The notes: generated from the sequence alone by a model not told the origin. Shown: positions 16,324 through 25,894, counted from the stretch's first letter. The stretch: 64,000 bases of DNA from Mobilicoccus pelagius NBRC 104925 (GCF_000247995.1 NZ_BAFE01000053.1:1-64000); one strand, 5' to 3'. Numbers and translations: made by a program.

Positions 16324-17100
16324 TCACAGCAGCGTCTCGTATCGGCTCACGAGGCCGGCCTGGAGGCGCGCGACGATCTCCGTCCAACCGCCGGTGACGA
16401 GGAGGAGCCCGACGACGAGGAGCAGACCGCCGCCGAAGAGGTGGATCCCCCGCTGATGGCGACGGAGCCAGGCGGAGGTCGAGAGCGCGCGAGACCACCC
16501 GGCGGCGATGAGGAGGAACGGCACCCCGAGTCCGAGGCAGTAGGCGAGGCCGAGGACGAGTCCGCGGGCGATGAGGTGGCCGTCACCGGCGAGGTTCGTC
16601 GCGAGCGTGTAGATCATCGCGAGGGTCGGCCCCATGCAGGGCGCCCAGCCGAGCCCGAACACGACGCCGAGCAGCGGCGCGCCCGCGAGTCCGGCCGCGG
16701 GGCGCCACCGGGGCGCCCACGTGCGTTGCCCGAGGGAGCCGCCCCAGCCGAGGAAGACGAACGCGAGGAGGACGACGAGCACGCCACCGGCCCGCACGAG
16801 CGTCTCCTGGTGGACGCGGAGGAACGAGCCCGCCGCGGCGGCGAAGAGGGTGCCGGTGAGGAAGACGGCCGTGAACCCGAGGACGAAGAGGGCCGCGCCG
16901 AGGAGGACCCGGCAGCGGGGCTGGTCGTCGAGGGGGCGGTCGGCCGCGCCGGTGACGAACCCGAGGAACCCGGGCACGAGCGGCAGGACGCACGGCGACG
17001 CGAACGAGACGAGCCCCGCGAGCAGCGCCACGAGGGTGGCGAGCAGCAGGTTTCCGTCGGCGATGATCTCGGTGACGCCGCCGGTGTCGGCGAGCAGCAC
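16324..17100 (-). CDS. ccdA: Cytochrome c biogenesis protein CcdA
   Basis: A 258-residue thiol-disulfide electron carrier of the membrane. Six membrane helices; the redox cysteines are in SFASPCVLPLVPGFLGF (Cys about residue 32) and FGLGWAPCMGPTLAMI (Cys about residue 147), each followed by the family's proline/glycine pattern. It passes electrons from cytoplasmic thioredoxin to the extracytoplasmic TlpA-like protein encoded just upstream. GTG at 17098-17100 lies 1 nt after that gene's stop codon, which indicates coupling. The C-terminus after helix six is short. Confidence 0.94.
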   Translation of the reverse strand: MLLADTGGVTEIIADGNLLLATLVALLAGLVSFASPCVLPLVPGFLGFVTGAADRPLDDQPRCRVLLGAALFVLGFTAVFLTGTLFAAAAGSFLRVHQETLVRAGGVLVVLLAFVFLGWGGSLGQRTWAPRWRPAAGLAGAPLLGVVFGLGWAPCMGPTLAMIYTLATNLAGDGHLIARGLVLGLAYCLGLGVPFLLIAAGWSRALSTSAWLRRHQRGIHLFGGGLLLVVGLLLVTGGWTEIVARLQAGLVSRYETLL

Positions 17101-17101
17101 C

Positions 17102-17752
17102 TCAGCCCTCGGCGAGGAGGTCGTCGACGAGGCCGGTGACCGTGGCCGACGTCGTCTCGCCGGTGACGCGGGCCGCGATGCGTCCCTGTCGGTCGAGGAG
17201 GATCGTCGCGGGCGGGGTGGAGGCCTTGTCCTGGAGTGCGGTGAGGGCGGCGCCGCCGTCGTCGGCGAGCGAGGGGTACGTCGTGCCGACGCGACGCATG
17301 AACGCGGCCGCCGTCTCGGGAGCCTCATTGACGTCGACGCCCATGAACTCGACGGGCTTCTTCGTCTTCTCGAGGGTGGCGTGGGCCTTCTGCAGCTCCG
17401 GCATCTCGGCGACGCACGGCGGACACCACGAACCCCACACGTTGAGGACGACGATCTTGTCCCGGTGGTCGACGCTCGACCACGCCTGGCCGTCGAGGGT
17501 CTTTCCCGTGAGGGTGACGGGTTCGCCGCGGTCCGCGGCGGACAGCTTCTCGATGCGTCCGTCACCGCTCACGTAGGCGCGGTCGGCGACCTCCTTGGCC
17601 TGACCGGCGACGGTGTCGTCGCCACCCTGGGCGCCGGAGCAGCCGCCGAGGACGCCGAGGGTGAGCGCGGCCGCACCGGCGAGGACGGCCCGGCATCCTC
17701 GGGTCGGGAGGACGTGCGGACGGGGGTCGGAGGAGGACACGGCGGGGCTCAC
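17102..17752 (-). CDS. TlpA/ResA-like thiol-disulfide lipoprotein
   Basis: A 216-residue exported thioredoxin-fold protein. The N-terminus has a hydrophobic stretch and lipobox LGGC, with lipidated Cys at about residue 38. The redox site WGSWCPPC lies at about residues 97-104, preceded by KIVVLNV, and the cis-proline region PPATILLD is at about 180-187. It likely keeps apocytochrome c heme-binding cysteines reduced, using electrons from CcdA. Start GTG overlaps the preceding stop codon (GTGA). This corresponds to the ResA/CcsX position in system II operons. Confidence 0.92.
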   Translation of the reverse strand: MSPAVSSSDPRPHVLPTRGCRAVLAGAAALTLGVLGGCSGAQGGDDTVAGQAKEVADRAYVSGDGRIEKLSAADRGEPVTLTGKTLDGQAWSSVDHRDKIVVLNVWGSWCPPCVAEMPELQKAHATLEKTKKPVEFMGVDVNEAPETAAAFMRRVGTTYPSLADDGGAALTALQDKASTPPATILLDRQGRIAARVTGETTSATVTGLVDDLLAEG

Positions 17753-18357
17753 AGGTCGGCGCACGGCTCGGCGTAGGCGACGGAGGTGAGGTCGTCGTCG
17801 TGGTAGGTGAGCGTGGTCACCGACGCGAGACGACACTCCCGCTTGCGGGGGTCGTGCCAGAGACGGCGGCCCTCGGCGTAGCTGCGGGCCGTCCACACGC
17901 AGAGCTCGTGCGAGACGAGCATGATCTCGTGCCCCGGCGCGAATGCTCGGGCCGCGTCGACGGCCTCCATCATGCGGGCCGCGATCGAGGTGTAGGACTC
18001 GCCCCACGAGGGGAGGAACGGGTTGACGAGCAGGCTCCAATACTTCGGGTGCAGCAGCTGTTTCGGGTTCGACCCGATCGTTTCGCCCTCGAAGTGGTTG
18101 CCCGCCTCGAGGAGACGCGAGTCCGTGCGCACCGGCAGCCCATGGGCGCGTGCGGTGGGCTCGGCGGTCTCCTGGGCGCGCTCCATCGGGGAGGCGGTGA
18201 CGGCGGCGAGGTCGTGCCCGTCGAAGTACTCCGCGAGGCGGTCGGCCATGGCGCGGCCCCGCGCGGAGAGGTGGTAGCCGGGCATCCGGCCGTAGAGCAC
18301 CCGGCCGGGGTTCTCGACCTCGCCGTGGCGGACGAGGTGGACGAGCGTACGGGTCAT
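17749..18357 (-). CDS. Histidine phosphatase family protein
   Basis: A 202-residue phosphoglycerate-mutase-like phosphatase. [20 protein letters not shown] (about 8-27) has the catalytic [16 protein letters not shown] (about 58-70) and the second histidine in [15 protein letters not shown] (about 151-165) complete the active site. A member at the same position between hemL and the TlpA gene is found in Mycobacterium tuberculosis (Rv0525), so synteny is conserved although the substrate is unknown. ATG overlaps the hemL stop and its own stop overlaps the TlpA start, both by 4 nt. Confidence 0.92.
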   Translation of the reverse strand: MTRTLVHLVRHGEVENPGRVLYGRMPGYHLSARGRAMADRLAEYFDGHDLAAVTASPMERAQETAEPTARAHGLPVRTDSRLLEAGNHFEGETIGSNPKQLLHPKYWSLLVNPFLPSWGESYTSIAARMMEAVDAARAFAPGHEIMLVSHELCVWTARSYAEGRRLWHDPRKRECRLASVTTLTYHDDDLTSVAYAEPCADL

Positions 18358-19712
18358 CGGTCCATCCTGGCACGGGATTCCGAGGCCGCCCTGGCAGCGT
18401 CGGGCAGCGCGTCGAGGACGACCTCGACGGCGGCGTCGTCGTGGGACGCGCCGACGAACCACGACTCGAACGCGCTCGGCGGGAGGTGGACGCCGGACTC
18501 GAGCATCGAGTGGAAGAACGCGGCGAATGCGGGCAGGTCCTGCGCGCGGGCGTCGTCGTAGTTTCGGACGACCCCCGTCTCGGCGCCGCGGCTGCCCTCG
18601 GAGACGAAGAAGATGCTGAACATGCTGCCCGCCCACTGGACGACGTGCGGCACGCCCTGGACGTCGAGCGCGGAGGAGGCGGCCTCGGCGATCGTGCGGG
18701 AGACCTCCTCGAGACGCGTGTAGACCTCGCTCGTGCACCCCTGCAGCGTGGCGAGACCGGCCGCGGTGGCGATGGGGTTCCCCGAGAGGGTGCCCGCCTG
18801 GTAGACGGGGCCGAGGGGGGCGAGGTGGCCCATGATGTCGGCGCGGCCGCCGAACGCCGCGGCCGGGAACCCGCCACCCATGACCTTGCCGAACGTGAAG
18901 AGGTCGGGGGCGCCGCCGTCGTAGGGGCCCTCGAGGCCGTACCAACCGGAACGGCTGCAGCGGAAGCCCGTCATCACCTCGTCGGAGACGAGGAGCGCGC
19001 CGTGCTCGGCGGTGACGCGCCGCATCGCCTCGGTGAAGCCGGGGGCGGGCGGCACGACGCCCATGTTGCCGGGGCTCGCCTCGGTGATGAGGCAGGCGAT
19101 CTCGTCGCCGTGCTCGGCGAACGCGGCCTCGAGGGCGTCGACGTCGTTGTACGGGAGGACGATCGTCTCGCCCGCGGCCGAGGCGGGCACGCCCGCGGAG
19201 TCGGGCAGGGCGAACGTCGCGACACCGCTGCCCGCGTGGGCGAGGAGGGCGTCGACGTGGCCGTGGTAGCAGCCGGCGAACTTGACGACGGTGCTGCGGC
19301 CGGTGAACCCACGCGCGAGGCGAACGGCGCTCATCGTCGCCTCGGTGCCGCTGCTCACGAGGCGGACCTGCTCGACGGGGTCGACGCGGGACACGATCTC
19401 GGCGGCGAGGGCGACCTCGTTCTCGCTCGGCGTGCCGAAGCTGAATCCTCGCGTCGCGGCGTCCTGCACGGCCGCCATGACGTCGGGGTGCGCGTGGCCG
19501 AGGATCATCGGGCCCCACGAGGCGATGAGGTCGACGTACCGGTTGCCGTCGACGTCGGTGAGCCACGGCCCCTTCGCCTCCCGGATGAACCGGGGCGTGC
19601 CGCCGACGGCGCGGAACGCGCGGACGGGGCTGTTGACGCCGCCGGGGGTGACCTGCGCGGCGCGCTCCATGAGGTCGGCCGAACGATCGATGGTCGGGTG
19701 GGATCGCGTCAT
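18354..19712 (-). CDS. hemL: Glutamate-1-semialdehyde 2,1-aminomutase
   Basis: A 452-residue PLP enzyme of the class III aminotransferase fold that converts glutamate-1-semialdehyde to 5-aminolevulinate, the second step of C5-pathway heme synthesis. The N-terminus [19 protein letters not shown] is diagnostic. YHGHVDALL (about 147-155), SDEVMTGFR (about 240-248) and [18 protein letters not shown] (about 265-282), containing the Schiff-base lysine, are intact. Length is normal. ATG follows AGGATG. Only 14 nt separate it from the MarR-family gene upstream, so it probably belongs to the hem operon that starts at hemA. Confidence 0.96.
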   Translation of the reverse strand: MTRSHPTIDRSADLMERAAQVTPGGVNSPVRAFRAVGGTPRFIREAKGPWLTDVDGNRYVDLIASWGPMILGHAHPDVMAAVQDAATRGFSFGTPSENEVALAAEIVSRVDPVEQVRLVSSGTEATMSAVRLARGFTGRSTVVKFAGCYHGHVDALLAHAGSGVATFALPDSAGVPASAAGETIVLPYNDVDALEAAFAEHGDEIACLITEASPGNMGVVPPAPGFTEAMRRVTAEHGALLVSDEVMTGFRCSRSGWYGLEGPYDGGAPDLFTFGKVMGGGFPAAAFGGRADIMGHLAPLGPVYQAGTLSGNPIATAAGLATLQGCTSEVYTRLEEVSRTIAEAASSALDVQGVPHVVQWAGSMFSIFFVSEGSRGAETGVVRNYDDARAQDLPAFAAFFHSMLESGVHLPPSAFESWFVGASHDDAAVEVVLDALPDAARAASESRARMDR

Positions 19713-19726
19713 GCGTTCATCCTCGC

Positions 19727-20296
19727 TCAGGTGGTCCGCGAGGGGCCGCCGGGGGTCCGCTCGCTCATGATGCCGTCTCGGATCTGCCCCATCGCGTCCC
19801 CGAGCCGCTGGAAGCCCTCGGGGCCGAGGTGGTCGATGAGGTGATGTCGGACACTCGCCACGTGCAACGGCGCCACCGGGTCGAGAAGTTCCCGACCGGC
19901 CTCGGTGAGCCACAGTTCGACGCCGCGACCGTCGTCCTCGGCGCGCCGACGCTGCACGAGACCGCGCTTCTCCAGCCGGCTCGCCGTGTGGGTGAGACGG
20001 CTGCGGGACCGGACGACGGAGTCCGCAGGGGTCGACATGCGGACGTGCTGGCCCCCGTCTCGGAGACGACCGCGAGGACCTCGTACTCCCCGAGCTGGAG
20101 GCCGTGGACACGGACGCCCTCGTCGAGGACGTCGTGGGTGAGGCGCATCGCCGCGAGACAGGCGCGCCAGGCGCTGCTCGTCGTCGGTGAGCCAGGTCGT
20201 CCGGGGCTCGTGGGTGGTCTCGTCCGTGGTCGCGTCCGTGGTCTCCGGAGAGGGGTGGTCCGGCATGTCGTCCCGTTCGTCGGGCCGCAGGGTCAC
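19727..20296 (-). pseudogene. MarR-family regulator with two frameshifts
   Basis: A winged-helix MarR-type gene whose reading frame changes twice. Residues coding for the N-terminus up to [10 protein letters not shown] (near 20175) and the region from [20 protein letters not shown] (near 20040) to the end are in one frame. The middle helices ([32 protein letters not shown]) are in another. Restoring two bases near 20166-20172 (CGCC where CGCGCC is expected) and one G in the GGGGG run near 20050 rebuilds a normal MarR protein, a net loss of 3 nt. The primary frame has no stop, so a 189-residue protein with a scrambled dimer/HTH entry could still be made from the GTG at 20296, which overlaps the hemB stop. 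Decayed gene or assembly error cannot be separated here. Confidence 0.75.
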
Positions 20297-21312
20297 CCCT
20301 GCAGGCGGCGCGCCACCTCGAGGGCGTAGTAGGTGAGGATCGACCCCGCGCCGGCGCGCTTGATCGAGGTGAGAGCCTCCATGACGACGCGGTCGCGGTC
20401 GATCCAGCCCTGGGCGGCGGCGGCCTCGATCTGGGCGTACTCCCCGGAGACCTGGTAGGCCGACGTGGGGACGCCGGCCTCGTGGGCCACCTCGGTGACG
20501 GCCCGGAGGACGTCGAGGTAGGGCAGCGCCGGCTTGACCATGACGATGTCGGCCCCCTCCTCGATGTCGAGGCGCGCCTCACGGAGCGACTCGGAGAGGT
20601 TGGCCGGGTCCTGCTGGTAGGTGGAGCGGTCGCCCTCGAGCGTCGACTCGACCGCCTCGCGGAACGGGCCGTAGAACCCGGAGGAGTACTTCGCGGCGTA
20701 GGCGAGCACGGCGACGTCGGTGCGTCCGTGGGCGTCGAGGGCGTCGCGGACGACGCCGATCTGGCCGTCCATCATCCCGGACGGGCCGAGGACGTGGGCG
20801 CCGGCGTCGGCCTGCGCACACGCCATCGCGGCGTAGCGCTCGAGGGTGGCGTCGTTGTCGACGACGGTGGCACCGCGGGCGTCGGTGGTGAGGACGCCGC
20901 AGTGGCCGTGGTCGGTGAACTCGTCGAGGCACAGGTCGGCCATGACGAGGGTGTCGTCGCCGACGGCCTCCCGCACGCGGGCGAGCCCGACGTTGAGGAT
21001 GCCGTCGGGGTGGTCGGCGGCGGAGCCGACGGCGTCGCGCGTGGCGGGCACGCCGAAGAGCATCACCCCGCCGACACCGGCGTCGGCGGCCTCCCGGGTG
21101 GCGACGACGAGGGAGTCGAGGGAGTGTTGGACGACGCCCGGCATCGAGGTGATCGGCACCGGGAGGTCCACCCCCTCCCGCACGAACATCGGGAGGATGA
21201 GGTCGGAGGGGTGGAGACGCGTCTCGGCGACGAGGGCACGCATCGCGGCCGAGCTGCGGAGCCGGCGGGGCCGGACGCGGCCGACGCGGACGTCGGTGTC
21301 GGGGGGGGTCAT
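20293..21312 (-). CDS. hemB: Porphobilinogen synthase
   Basis: A 339-residue enzyme that condenses two 5-aminolevulinates to porphobilinogen. [10 protein letters not shown] (about 38-47), the metal-site region [16 protein letters not shown] (about 121-136, with a single Cys near 133, typical of a magnesium-type actinobacterial enzyme), [18 protein letters not shown] with active-site Lys (about 202-219) and [13 protein letters not shown] with the second Lys (about 257-269) are present. ATG overlaps the hemD stop. Codons 2-4 include an uninterrupted run of eight C (21301-21308), a possible slippage site. Confidence 0.96.
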   Translation of the reverse strand: MTPPDTDVRVGRVRPRRLRSSAAMRALVAETRLHPSDLILPMFVREGVDLPVPITSMPGVVQHSLDSLVVATREAADAGVGGVMLFGVPATRDAVGSAADHPDGILNVGLARVREAVGDDTLVMADLCLDEFTDHGHCGVLTTDARGATVVDNDATLERYAAMACAQADAGAHVLGPSGMMDGQIGVVRDALDAHGRTDVAVLAYAAKYSSGFYGPFREAVESTLEGDRSTYQQDPANLSESLREARLDIEEGADIVMVKPALPYLDVLRAVTEVAHEAGVPTSAYQVSGEYAQIEAAAAQGWIDRDRVVMEALTSIKRAGAGSILTYYALEVARRLQG

Positions 21313-22973
21313 CAGCGGGCCTTCCTGCGGGCGGCGGGGCGACGTTCGCTCGGGCGTCGCACATCCTCCCCCGCCTCGATCGAGTCGGCGCGCAACCGGC
21401 GCCCGTGGGCGGCGAGGGCGTCGACGAGCGCGTCCGAGGACGCCTCCTCGGCGAGGACGGAGACGGTGAGTCCATGCTCCTCGGCCGTCTTGGCGGTCGC
21501 GGGGCCGATGCAGGCGACGACCGTCGTGGGGTGCGGCTTGCCGGCGATGCCGACGAGGTTGCGCACCGTGGAGGACGACGTGAAGATCACGGCGTCGAAG
21601 GCGCCCTGCTTGATCGCGTCGCGGATCTCGACGGCGGGCGGGGCGGCGCGGACGGTGCGGTAGGCGGTGACGTCGTCGACCTCCCAGCCCATCTCCTGCA
21701 GACCGGCGACGAGCGTGTCGGTGGCGATGTCGGCCCGCGGGAGGAAGACACCGTTGATGGGGTCGAGGACCTCGTCGTAGGGCGGCCACACCTCGAGGAG
21801 CCCCTTGGCGGACTGCTCGCCCGTGGGCAGGAGGTCGGGCTCGAGACCCATCTCGCGGAGCGCCTCGGCGGTGACCCCGCCGACAGCGGCGATCTTGAGC
21901 CCGGCGAAGGCGCGGACGTCGAGGCCGATCTCCTCGAGCTTCTCGCGCACGGCGCGGACGGCGTTGACCGAGGTGAACCCGACCCACTCGTACCGGCCGG
22001 TGACGAGGCCCTTGATCGCACGCTGCATCTGCTGCGGGGTGCGGGGCGGCTCGACGCTGATCGTGGGGACGGTCTCGCCGCGGGCGCCGTACTCGGCGAG
22101 GCGCTCGATCGTGGGTCCGGCCTGGTCCTTCGTGCGGGGCACGAGCACCCGCCACCCGAAGAGCGGCTTGGTCTCGTACCAGGACATCTCGTCGCGGAGG
22201 GAGACCGTCGCGCCGACGAGGGCGACGTCGGGCTGGAGCTCTCCGCTGCGGAGGAGCGCAGGGGCGTCGGCGAGCGTCGACGTCGTCGTGCGCTGCTCGG
22301 TGGTCGTGCCGTTCTCGGTGATGGCGACCGGCGTGGCACCGTCCCGCCCGGCCTCGGCGAGGTGCTCGAGGCCGTCGGCGAGGCGCTCGGCGTCGCCGAG
22401 GACGACGACCGTCGTCGAGTCGGCGACCCCGCCGCTCCAGTCCGCGTCGGAGGCGGCCGCGTCGACGATGTGGACGGAGCCGGACTCGCGGGAGGTGAGC
22501 GGGATGCCCGCGTAGGCGGCGACACCGGCGGACGTGCTCACACCGGGGACGATCTCGGTGGCGTGGCCCGCCTTGTGGCAGGCGGCGAGCTCGGCGGCGA
22601 GGCCGTGGAAGGCCGTCGGGTCACCGGTCATGAGTCGGACGAGGAGTCCGCCGCCGGATCCCGCACGGGCCGCATCCTTGCCGACCTGCGTGGCGGCGCG
22701 GGCGACGAGCTTGGCCCACGAGGCGTGGGTGAGCGCGTTGCCGCGGTCGCCCTCGGTCGTCTCGATGATCGTCACGTCGGGACGCCCGTACTCGCGGGCG
22801 AGGACCTCGGCGGCGGCGTCGTCGACGACGACGGCGTCGGCGGCCGCGAGGAGTTCGGCGGCCCGGACGGTGAGCAGGGCGTGGTCGCCCGGTCCGGCGC
22901 CCACGAACGCGACCCGCGTCGGGGTGGCACCGGAGGCCGGGGCGGGCGGGGAGGTCCGGCGGGAGGTGGTCAC
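21312..22973 (-). CDS. hemD: Uroporphyrinogen-III methyltransferase/synthase fusion
   Basis: A 553-residue two-domain protein. Residues about 18-255 form a tetrapyrrole (SAM-dependent) methylase domain: [20 protein letters not shown] near the start, [20 protein letters not shown] (about 112-131) and [20 protein letters not shown] (about 140-159). Residues about 270-520 form uroporphyrinogen-III synthase: [27 protein letters not shown] and [15 protein letters not shown] are characteristic. A basic disordered tail follows. The synthase domain serves heme; the methylase domain would serve siroheme/cobalamin branches if active. This fusion order is common in actinobacteria. GTG start overlaps the hemC stop. 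Confidence 0.93.
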   Translation of the reverse strand: MTTSRRTSPPAPASGATPTRVAFVGAGPGDHALLTVRAAELLAAADAVVVDDAAAEVLAREYGRPDVTIIETTEGDRGNALTHASWAKLVARAATQVGKDAARAGSGGGLLVRLMTGDPTAFHGLAAELAACHKAGHATEIVPGVSTSAGVAAYAGIPLTSRESGSVHIVDAAASDADWSGGVADSTTVVVLGDAERLADGLEHLAEAGRDGATPVAITENGTTTEQRTTTSTLADAPALLRSGELQPDVALVGATVSLRDEMSWYETKPLFGWRVLVPRTKDQAGPTIERLAEYGARGETVPTISVEPPRTPQQMQRAIKGLVTGRYEWVGFTSVNAVRAVREKLEEIGLDVRAFAGLKIAAVGGVTAEALREMGLEPDLLPTGEQSAKGLLEVWPPYDEVLDPINGVFLPRADIATDTLVAGLQEMGWEVDDVTAYRTVRAAPPAVEIRDAIKQGAFDAVIFTSSSTVRNLVGIAGKPHPTTVVACIGPATAKTAEEHGLTVSVLAEEASSDALVDALAAHGRRLRADSIEAGEDVRRPSERRPAARRKAR

Positions 22974-24043
22974 GGTGTCTGCTCCTTGGGGGCGCCCATG
23001 TCGTTCGGGCTGTCCGGGTGGTCGCCTTCGTGCTGCGGCCTCGTTCGTGAGGGAGTGCGGGCGAGCATGCTCGCGGGGATGCGATCGGCTCCGTCGGCGA
23101 GGAGCTCCGTCGCGAGGGCGACGCCGACGTCGGCGGGCGTCTCTGCCGCGCCGGTGGCGCGGCGGCGCAGCGCGATCGTCGCGTCGTCGCTGCCGGCGAA
23201 GGCCTCGAGCACGAGTCCTCCGTCGTCCTCGACGCGGGCGTAGGCCCCGACGGGGGCGGTGCAGCCCGCCTCGAGCGCACGCAGGAGGGCGCGCTCGGCG
23301 GTGATCGCGATGCGGGTGGGGTCGTGTTCGAGAGCGCCGAGCGCCTCGACGAGGTCGGTGTCGCTCTCGCGGCACTCGACGGCGAGGGCGCCCTGCCCGG
23401 GGGCGGGGAGCATGATCGCCGTGTCGACGACGTCGGTGATCTCGGCGTCACGGCCGAGGCGGCGGAGTCCGGCCCCGGCGAGGACGACGGCGTCGAGTTC
23501 GCCGCTCGTCACGCGGCGGACGCGGCTGTCGACGTTGCCCCGAATGGGTTCGACGACGAGGTCGGGCCGATGGACGGCGAGCTGCGCGGCGCGCCGCGGC
23601 GACCCGGTGCCGACGCGGGCCCCCGCGGGGAGCTGCGCGAGCGTGAGCCCGTCGCGGGCGACGAGCACGTCGCGCGGGTCCTCCCGCACGGGCACGGCCG
23701 CGATGACGAGGCCGGGCTCGGGCAGGACCGGCAGGTCCTTGAGGGAGTGGACGGCGAGGTCGACCTCACCGGCACGCAGGGCGTGACGCAGGGCCGAGGC
23801 GAAGACGCCGGTGCCGCCGATCTGGGTGAGCGGCGCGTGGTTGACGTCGCCTTCGGTGACGACCTCGACGATCTCGACCTGCAGGCCACGGGCCCGGAGG
23901 AGGTCGGCCACCCACCCCGACTGTGTCGTCGCGAGGGCGCTGCGGCGGGTGCCGAGGCGCAGGACGCGTTCGGTGAGGGGCGGGAACTCGCCCGCGGGAA
24001 CGGCCGCGTCGGGAGACGGCGGCGTCCGGTCGGAATCGGTCAC
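22970..24043 (-). CDS. hemC: Hydroxymethylbilane synthase
   Basis: A 357-residue porphobilinogen deaminase that polymerises four porphobilinogens. RLGTRRSALATTQS (about 29-42), AVHSLKDLP (about 97-105), VGTGSPRRAAQL (about 143-154) and the dipyrromethane-cofactor cysteine in LEAGCTAPVGAYARVE (Cys about 260) are intact. The N-terminal 25 and C-terminal 30 residues are poorly conserved extensions. Its ATG overlaps the hemA stop by 4 nt and its stop overlaps the hemD GTG, so hemA-hemC-hemD-hemB form a tightly coupled operon. Confidence 0.96.
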   Translation of the reverse strand: MTDSDRTPPSPDAAVPAGEFPPLTERVLRLGTRRSALATTQSGWVADLLRARGLQVEIVEVVTEGDVNHAPLTQIGGTGVFASALRHALRAGEVDLAVHSLKDLPVLPEPGLVIAAVPVREDPRDVLVARDGLTLAQLPAGARVGTGSPRRAAQLAVHRPDLVVEPIRGNVDSRVRRVTSGELDAVVLAGAGLRRLGRDAEITDVVDTAIMLPAPGQGALAVECRESDTDLVEALGALEHDPTRIAITAERALLRALEAGCTAPVGAYARVEDDGGLVLEAFAGSDDATIALRRRATGAAETPADVGVALATELLADGADRIPASMLARTPSRTRPQHEGDHPDSPNDMGAPKEQTP

Positions 24044-25365
24044 GGCAGATCACCTGCCCCGCCACGCTCGGGCGGCCGGGAGACCGTCGAGACGTGCGCA
24101 TGGTCGAGGTCGAACAGCTCCCGCAACGCGTCGGCGTACCCGCCCTCGACGCCCCGGCCGCGGGCGGTGAGCTCTTTCACCCGCACCGTCGGGGTGTGGA
24201 GGAGCTTCTCGACGACGCGGTGGACGGCGAGCTTGACCTCCTCGCGGGTGCGGGGGTCCATGTCGGGGACGCGCGCGTCGAGACGCTCCATCTCGCTGCT
24301 GACGACGGACGCGGCGTGCTGACGGAGGGCGGCGACGGCGGGGCCGACGGCCTCCTGGCGGCGGGACACGAGGAACGCGGCGACCTCGGAGACGACGAGG
24401 TCCTGCACCTGCCGGAGCGCCTCGCCACCGAGGGCCGTCTCGGCGAGGTCATGACCGAGGTTCTCGAGGGCGAGGAGCCGGCAGCCCGGGAGCTCACCGA
24501 CGGCCGGGTCGACGTCGCGCGGGAGCGCGAGGTCGACGAGGGCCAGCGGCCTGGACGGCCGGGTCGACATCGCGGCCGCGACCATGGCGGTGTCGACGAC
24601 GTGGTCCATCGCCCCCGTGCAGGTGACGACGACGTCGGCGGCGGCGATCACCTCGTGGAGCGCGTCCCATTCGTAGGCCGTGGCGCCAGTGGCGGCGGCG
24701 AGCCGTGAGGACCGTTCCGTCGTGCGGTTGACGACACCGAGCGAGGCCACCCCGCGACGCGCGGCCGTGGTGGCGACGAGCGAACTCATCGCCCCCGCAC
24801 CGACGACGAGGACCGACGCGGATGCGAGGGACCCGACGTGCCGCTCGGCGCGGTCGAGGCCCGCGACGACGAGCGAGGAACCGTACCGGTCGAGGTCGGT
24901 ATCGGAGTGCGCACGCTTGCCCACGCGCAGCGCGTGCTGGAGGAGGAGGTTGAGCTCGTGACCGACGGCACCGGAGGCCTGCCCCCGGGCGAGCGTCTCG
25001 CGGATCTGGCCGAGGATCTGCGCCTCGCCGACCGCCATCGCGTCGAGCCCGCAGGCGACGGAGAAGACGTGGGCGATGGCCCGGTCCTCGTAGTGGACGT
25101 AGAACGCCGCGTTGAGCTCCTCGCGGTCGACGCCGGTGATGCGTGCGACCGCGTCGCCGATGTGGGCGACGGCACCGTGGAACGCGCTCGCCTCGGCGTA
25201 CACCTCGAGGCGGTTGCACGTGGCGAGCAACGCGACCTCGTCGATGTGCTCTCCCCCGAGGAGGGCCGAGGTGAGGAGGTCGGCCGCGGCGGCGTCGAGG
25301 GAGATACGCTCGAGCAGCGCCATCGGCGCGCTGTGATGGGAGATCCCCATGACGACGAGACTCAC
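24040..25365 (-). CDS. hemA: Glutamyl-tRNA reductase
   Basis: A 441-residue NADPH-dependent enzyme that reduces glutamyl-tRNA to glutamate-1-semialdehyde, the entry step of the C5 heme pathway. GISHHSAPMALLERIS (about 7-22), the catalytic cysteine in LLATCNRLEVYAE (Cys about 50), GEAQILGQIRETLARGQ (about 112-128), the Rossmann motif VLVVGAGAMSSL (about 183-194) and LVDLALPRDVDP (about 271-282) are all present. GTG at 25363-25365 is used because conserved sequence begins there; GGGGGTGG lies just upstream. It is the first gene of the hem operon; 246 bp of leader precede it. Confidence 0.96.
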   Translation of the reverse strand: MSLVVMGISHHSAPMALLERISLDAAAADLLTSALLGGEHIDEVALLATCNRLEVYAEASAFHGAVAHIGDAVARITGVDREELNAAFYVHYEDRAIAHVFSVACGLDAMAVGEAQILGQIRETLARGQASGAVGHELNLLLQHALRVGKRAHSDTDLDRYGSSLVVAGLDRAERHVGSLASASVLVVGAGAMSSLVATTAARRGVASLGVVNRTTERSSRLAAATGATAYEWDALHEVIAAADVVVTCTGAMDHVVDTAMVAAAMSTRPSRPLALVDLALPRDVDPAVGELPGCRLLALENLGHDLAETALGGEALRQVQDLVVSEVAAFLVSRRQEAVGPAVAALRQHAASVVSSEMERLDARVPDMDPRTREEVKLAVHRVVEKLLHTPTVRVKELTARGRGVEGGYADALRELFDLDHAHVSTVSRPPERGGAGDLP

Positions 25366-25403
25366 CGGGCCACCCCCTGCGAACCGGGGCGGTGGAGCCC
25401 ACT

Positions 25404-25440
25404 ACGATAGCGGCGTCGCCCTTCCGTGGCCGAAAGGGCG
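25404..25440 (-). promoter_or_regulatory. Putative hemA promoter with inverted repeat
   Basis: On the minus strand TATCGT (25404-25409) is a good -10 hexamer 38 nt before the hemA start. Just upstream a 7-bp inverted repeat CGCCCTT/AAGGGCG (25417-25423/25434-25440) overlaps the expected -35 position and could be an operator. No clear -35 or Rex-type TTGTGAA palindrome is seen. Confidence 0.35.
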
Positions 25441-25611
25441 TGAACGGTCAACGGTGTCTCCGACTCTTCATAGACGACGTGCCGGCGGTGAGGCTCTCGT
25501 GCCCCGGCCAGGACTTCGTTCACCTTAGTTCCACCCCTCGTCCGCGACAAATGAGCGGGACGATCTCGCCCCGCGGGACAAGGTGCCCGCAGGCACCGAC
25601 GACGAGGGCGG

Positions 25612-25887
25612 TCAGGCGCTGCGTGCCGTCCCCATCCGCTGCGAGAGCTCACTGCGCAGGCGTCGCTCGCTCACGCGCCAGTAGTCGTGGGTCTCACCGT
25701 CGATGAGCGTGACCGGGATCTGCTCCCACCACATCGGGTCGGGATCCGCGATGTCGGGGAGGGACTGCTCCTCGAACCCCACGCCCAGCTCGCCGGTCAC
25801 CCGGACCACGACGTCACGGGCCAGCGTGCACAGGTGGCACCCGGGCTTCGTGATGAGCGTGACCGTGGGGGTCTGCGTGCTGTCCAT
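25612..25887 (-). CDS. Glutaredoxin family protein
   Basis: A 91-residue thioredoxin-fold protein. Strand TPTVTLITKPGCHLC (about 5-20) holds the redox motif CHLC, followed by a helix (TLARDVVVRV) and IPVTLIDGETHDYWRV, with the cis-proline in IPVT. It matches the DUF836-type glutaredoxin-like group; an equivalent lies next to hemA in mycobacteria (Rv0508). The substrate or partner is unknown. ATG at 25885-25887 is set by a -10 hexamer 7 nt upstream. Confidence 0.88.
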   Translation of the reverse strand: MDSTQTPTVTLITKPGCHLCTLARDVVVRVTGELGVGFEEQSLPDIADPDPMWWEQIPVTLIDGETHDYWRVSERRLRSELSQRMGTARSA

Positions 25888-25894
25888 GACGACA

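Noticed and set aside
25366-25611. Rex operator before hemA
   Set aside because: Rex sites (TTGTGAA-N4-TTCACAA type) often control hem and respiratory genes, but the nearest match (GTTCAC near 25518) has no paired half-site.
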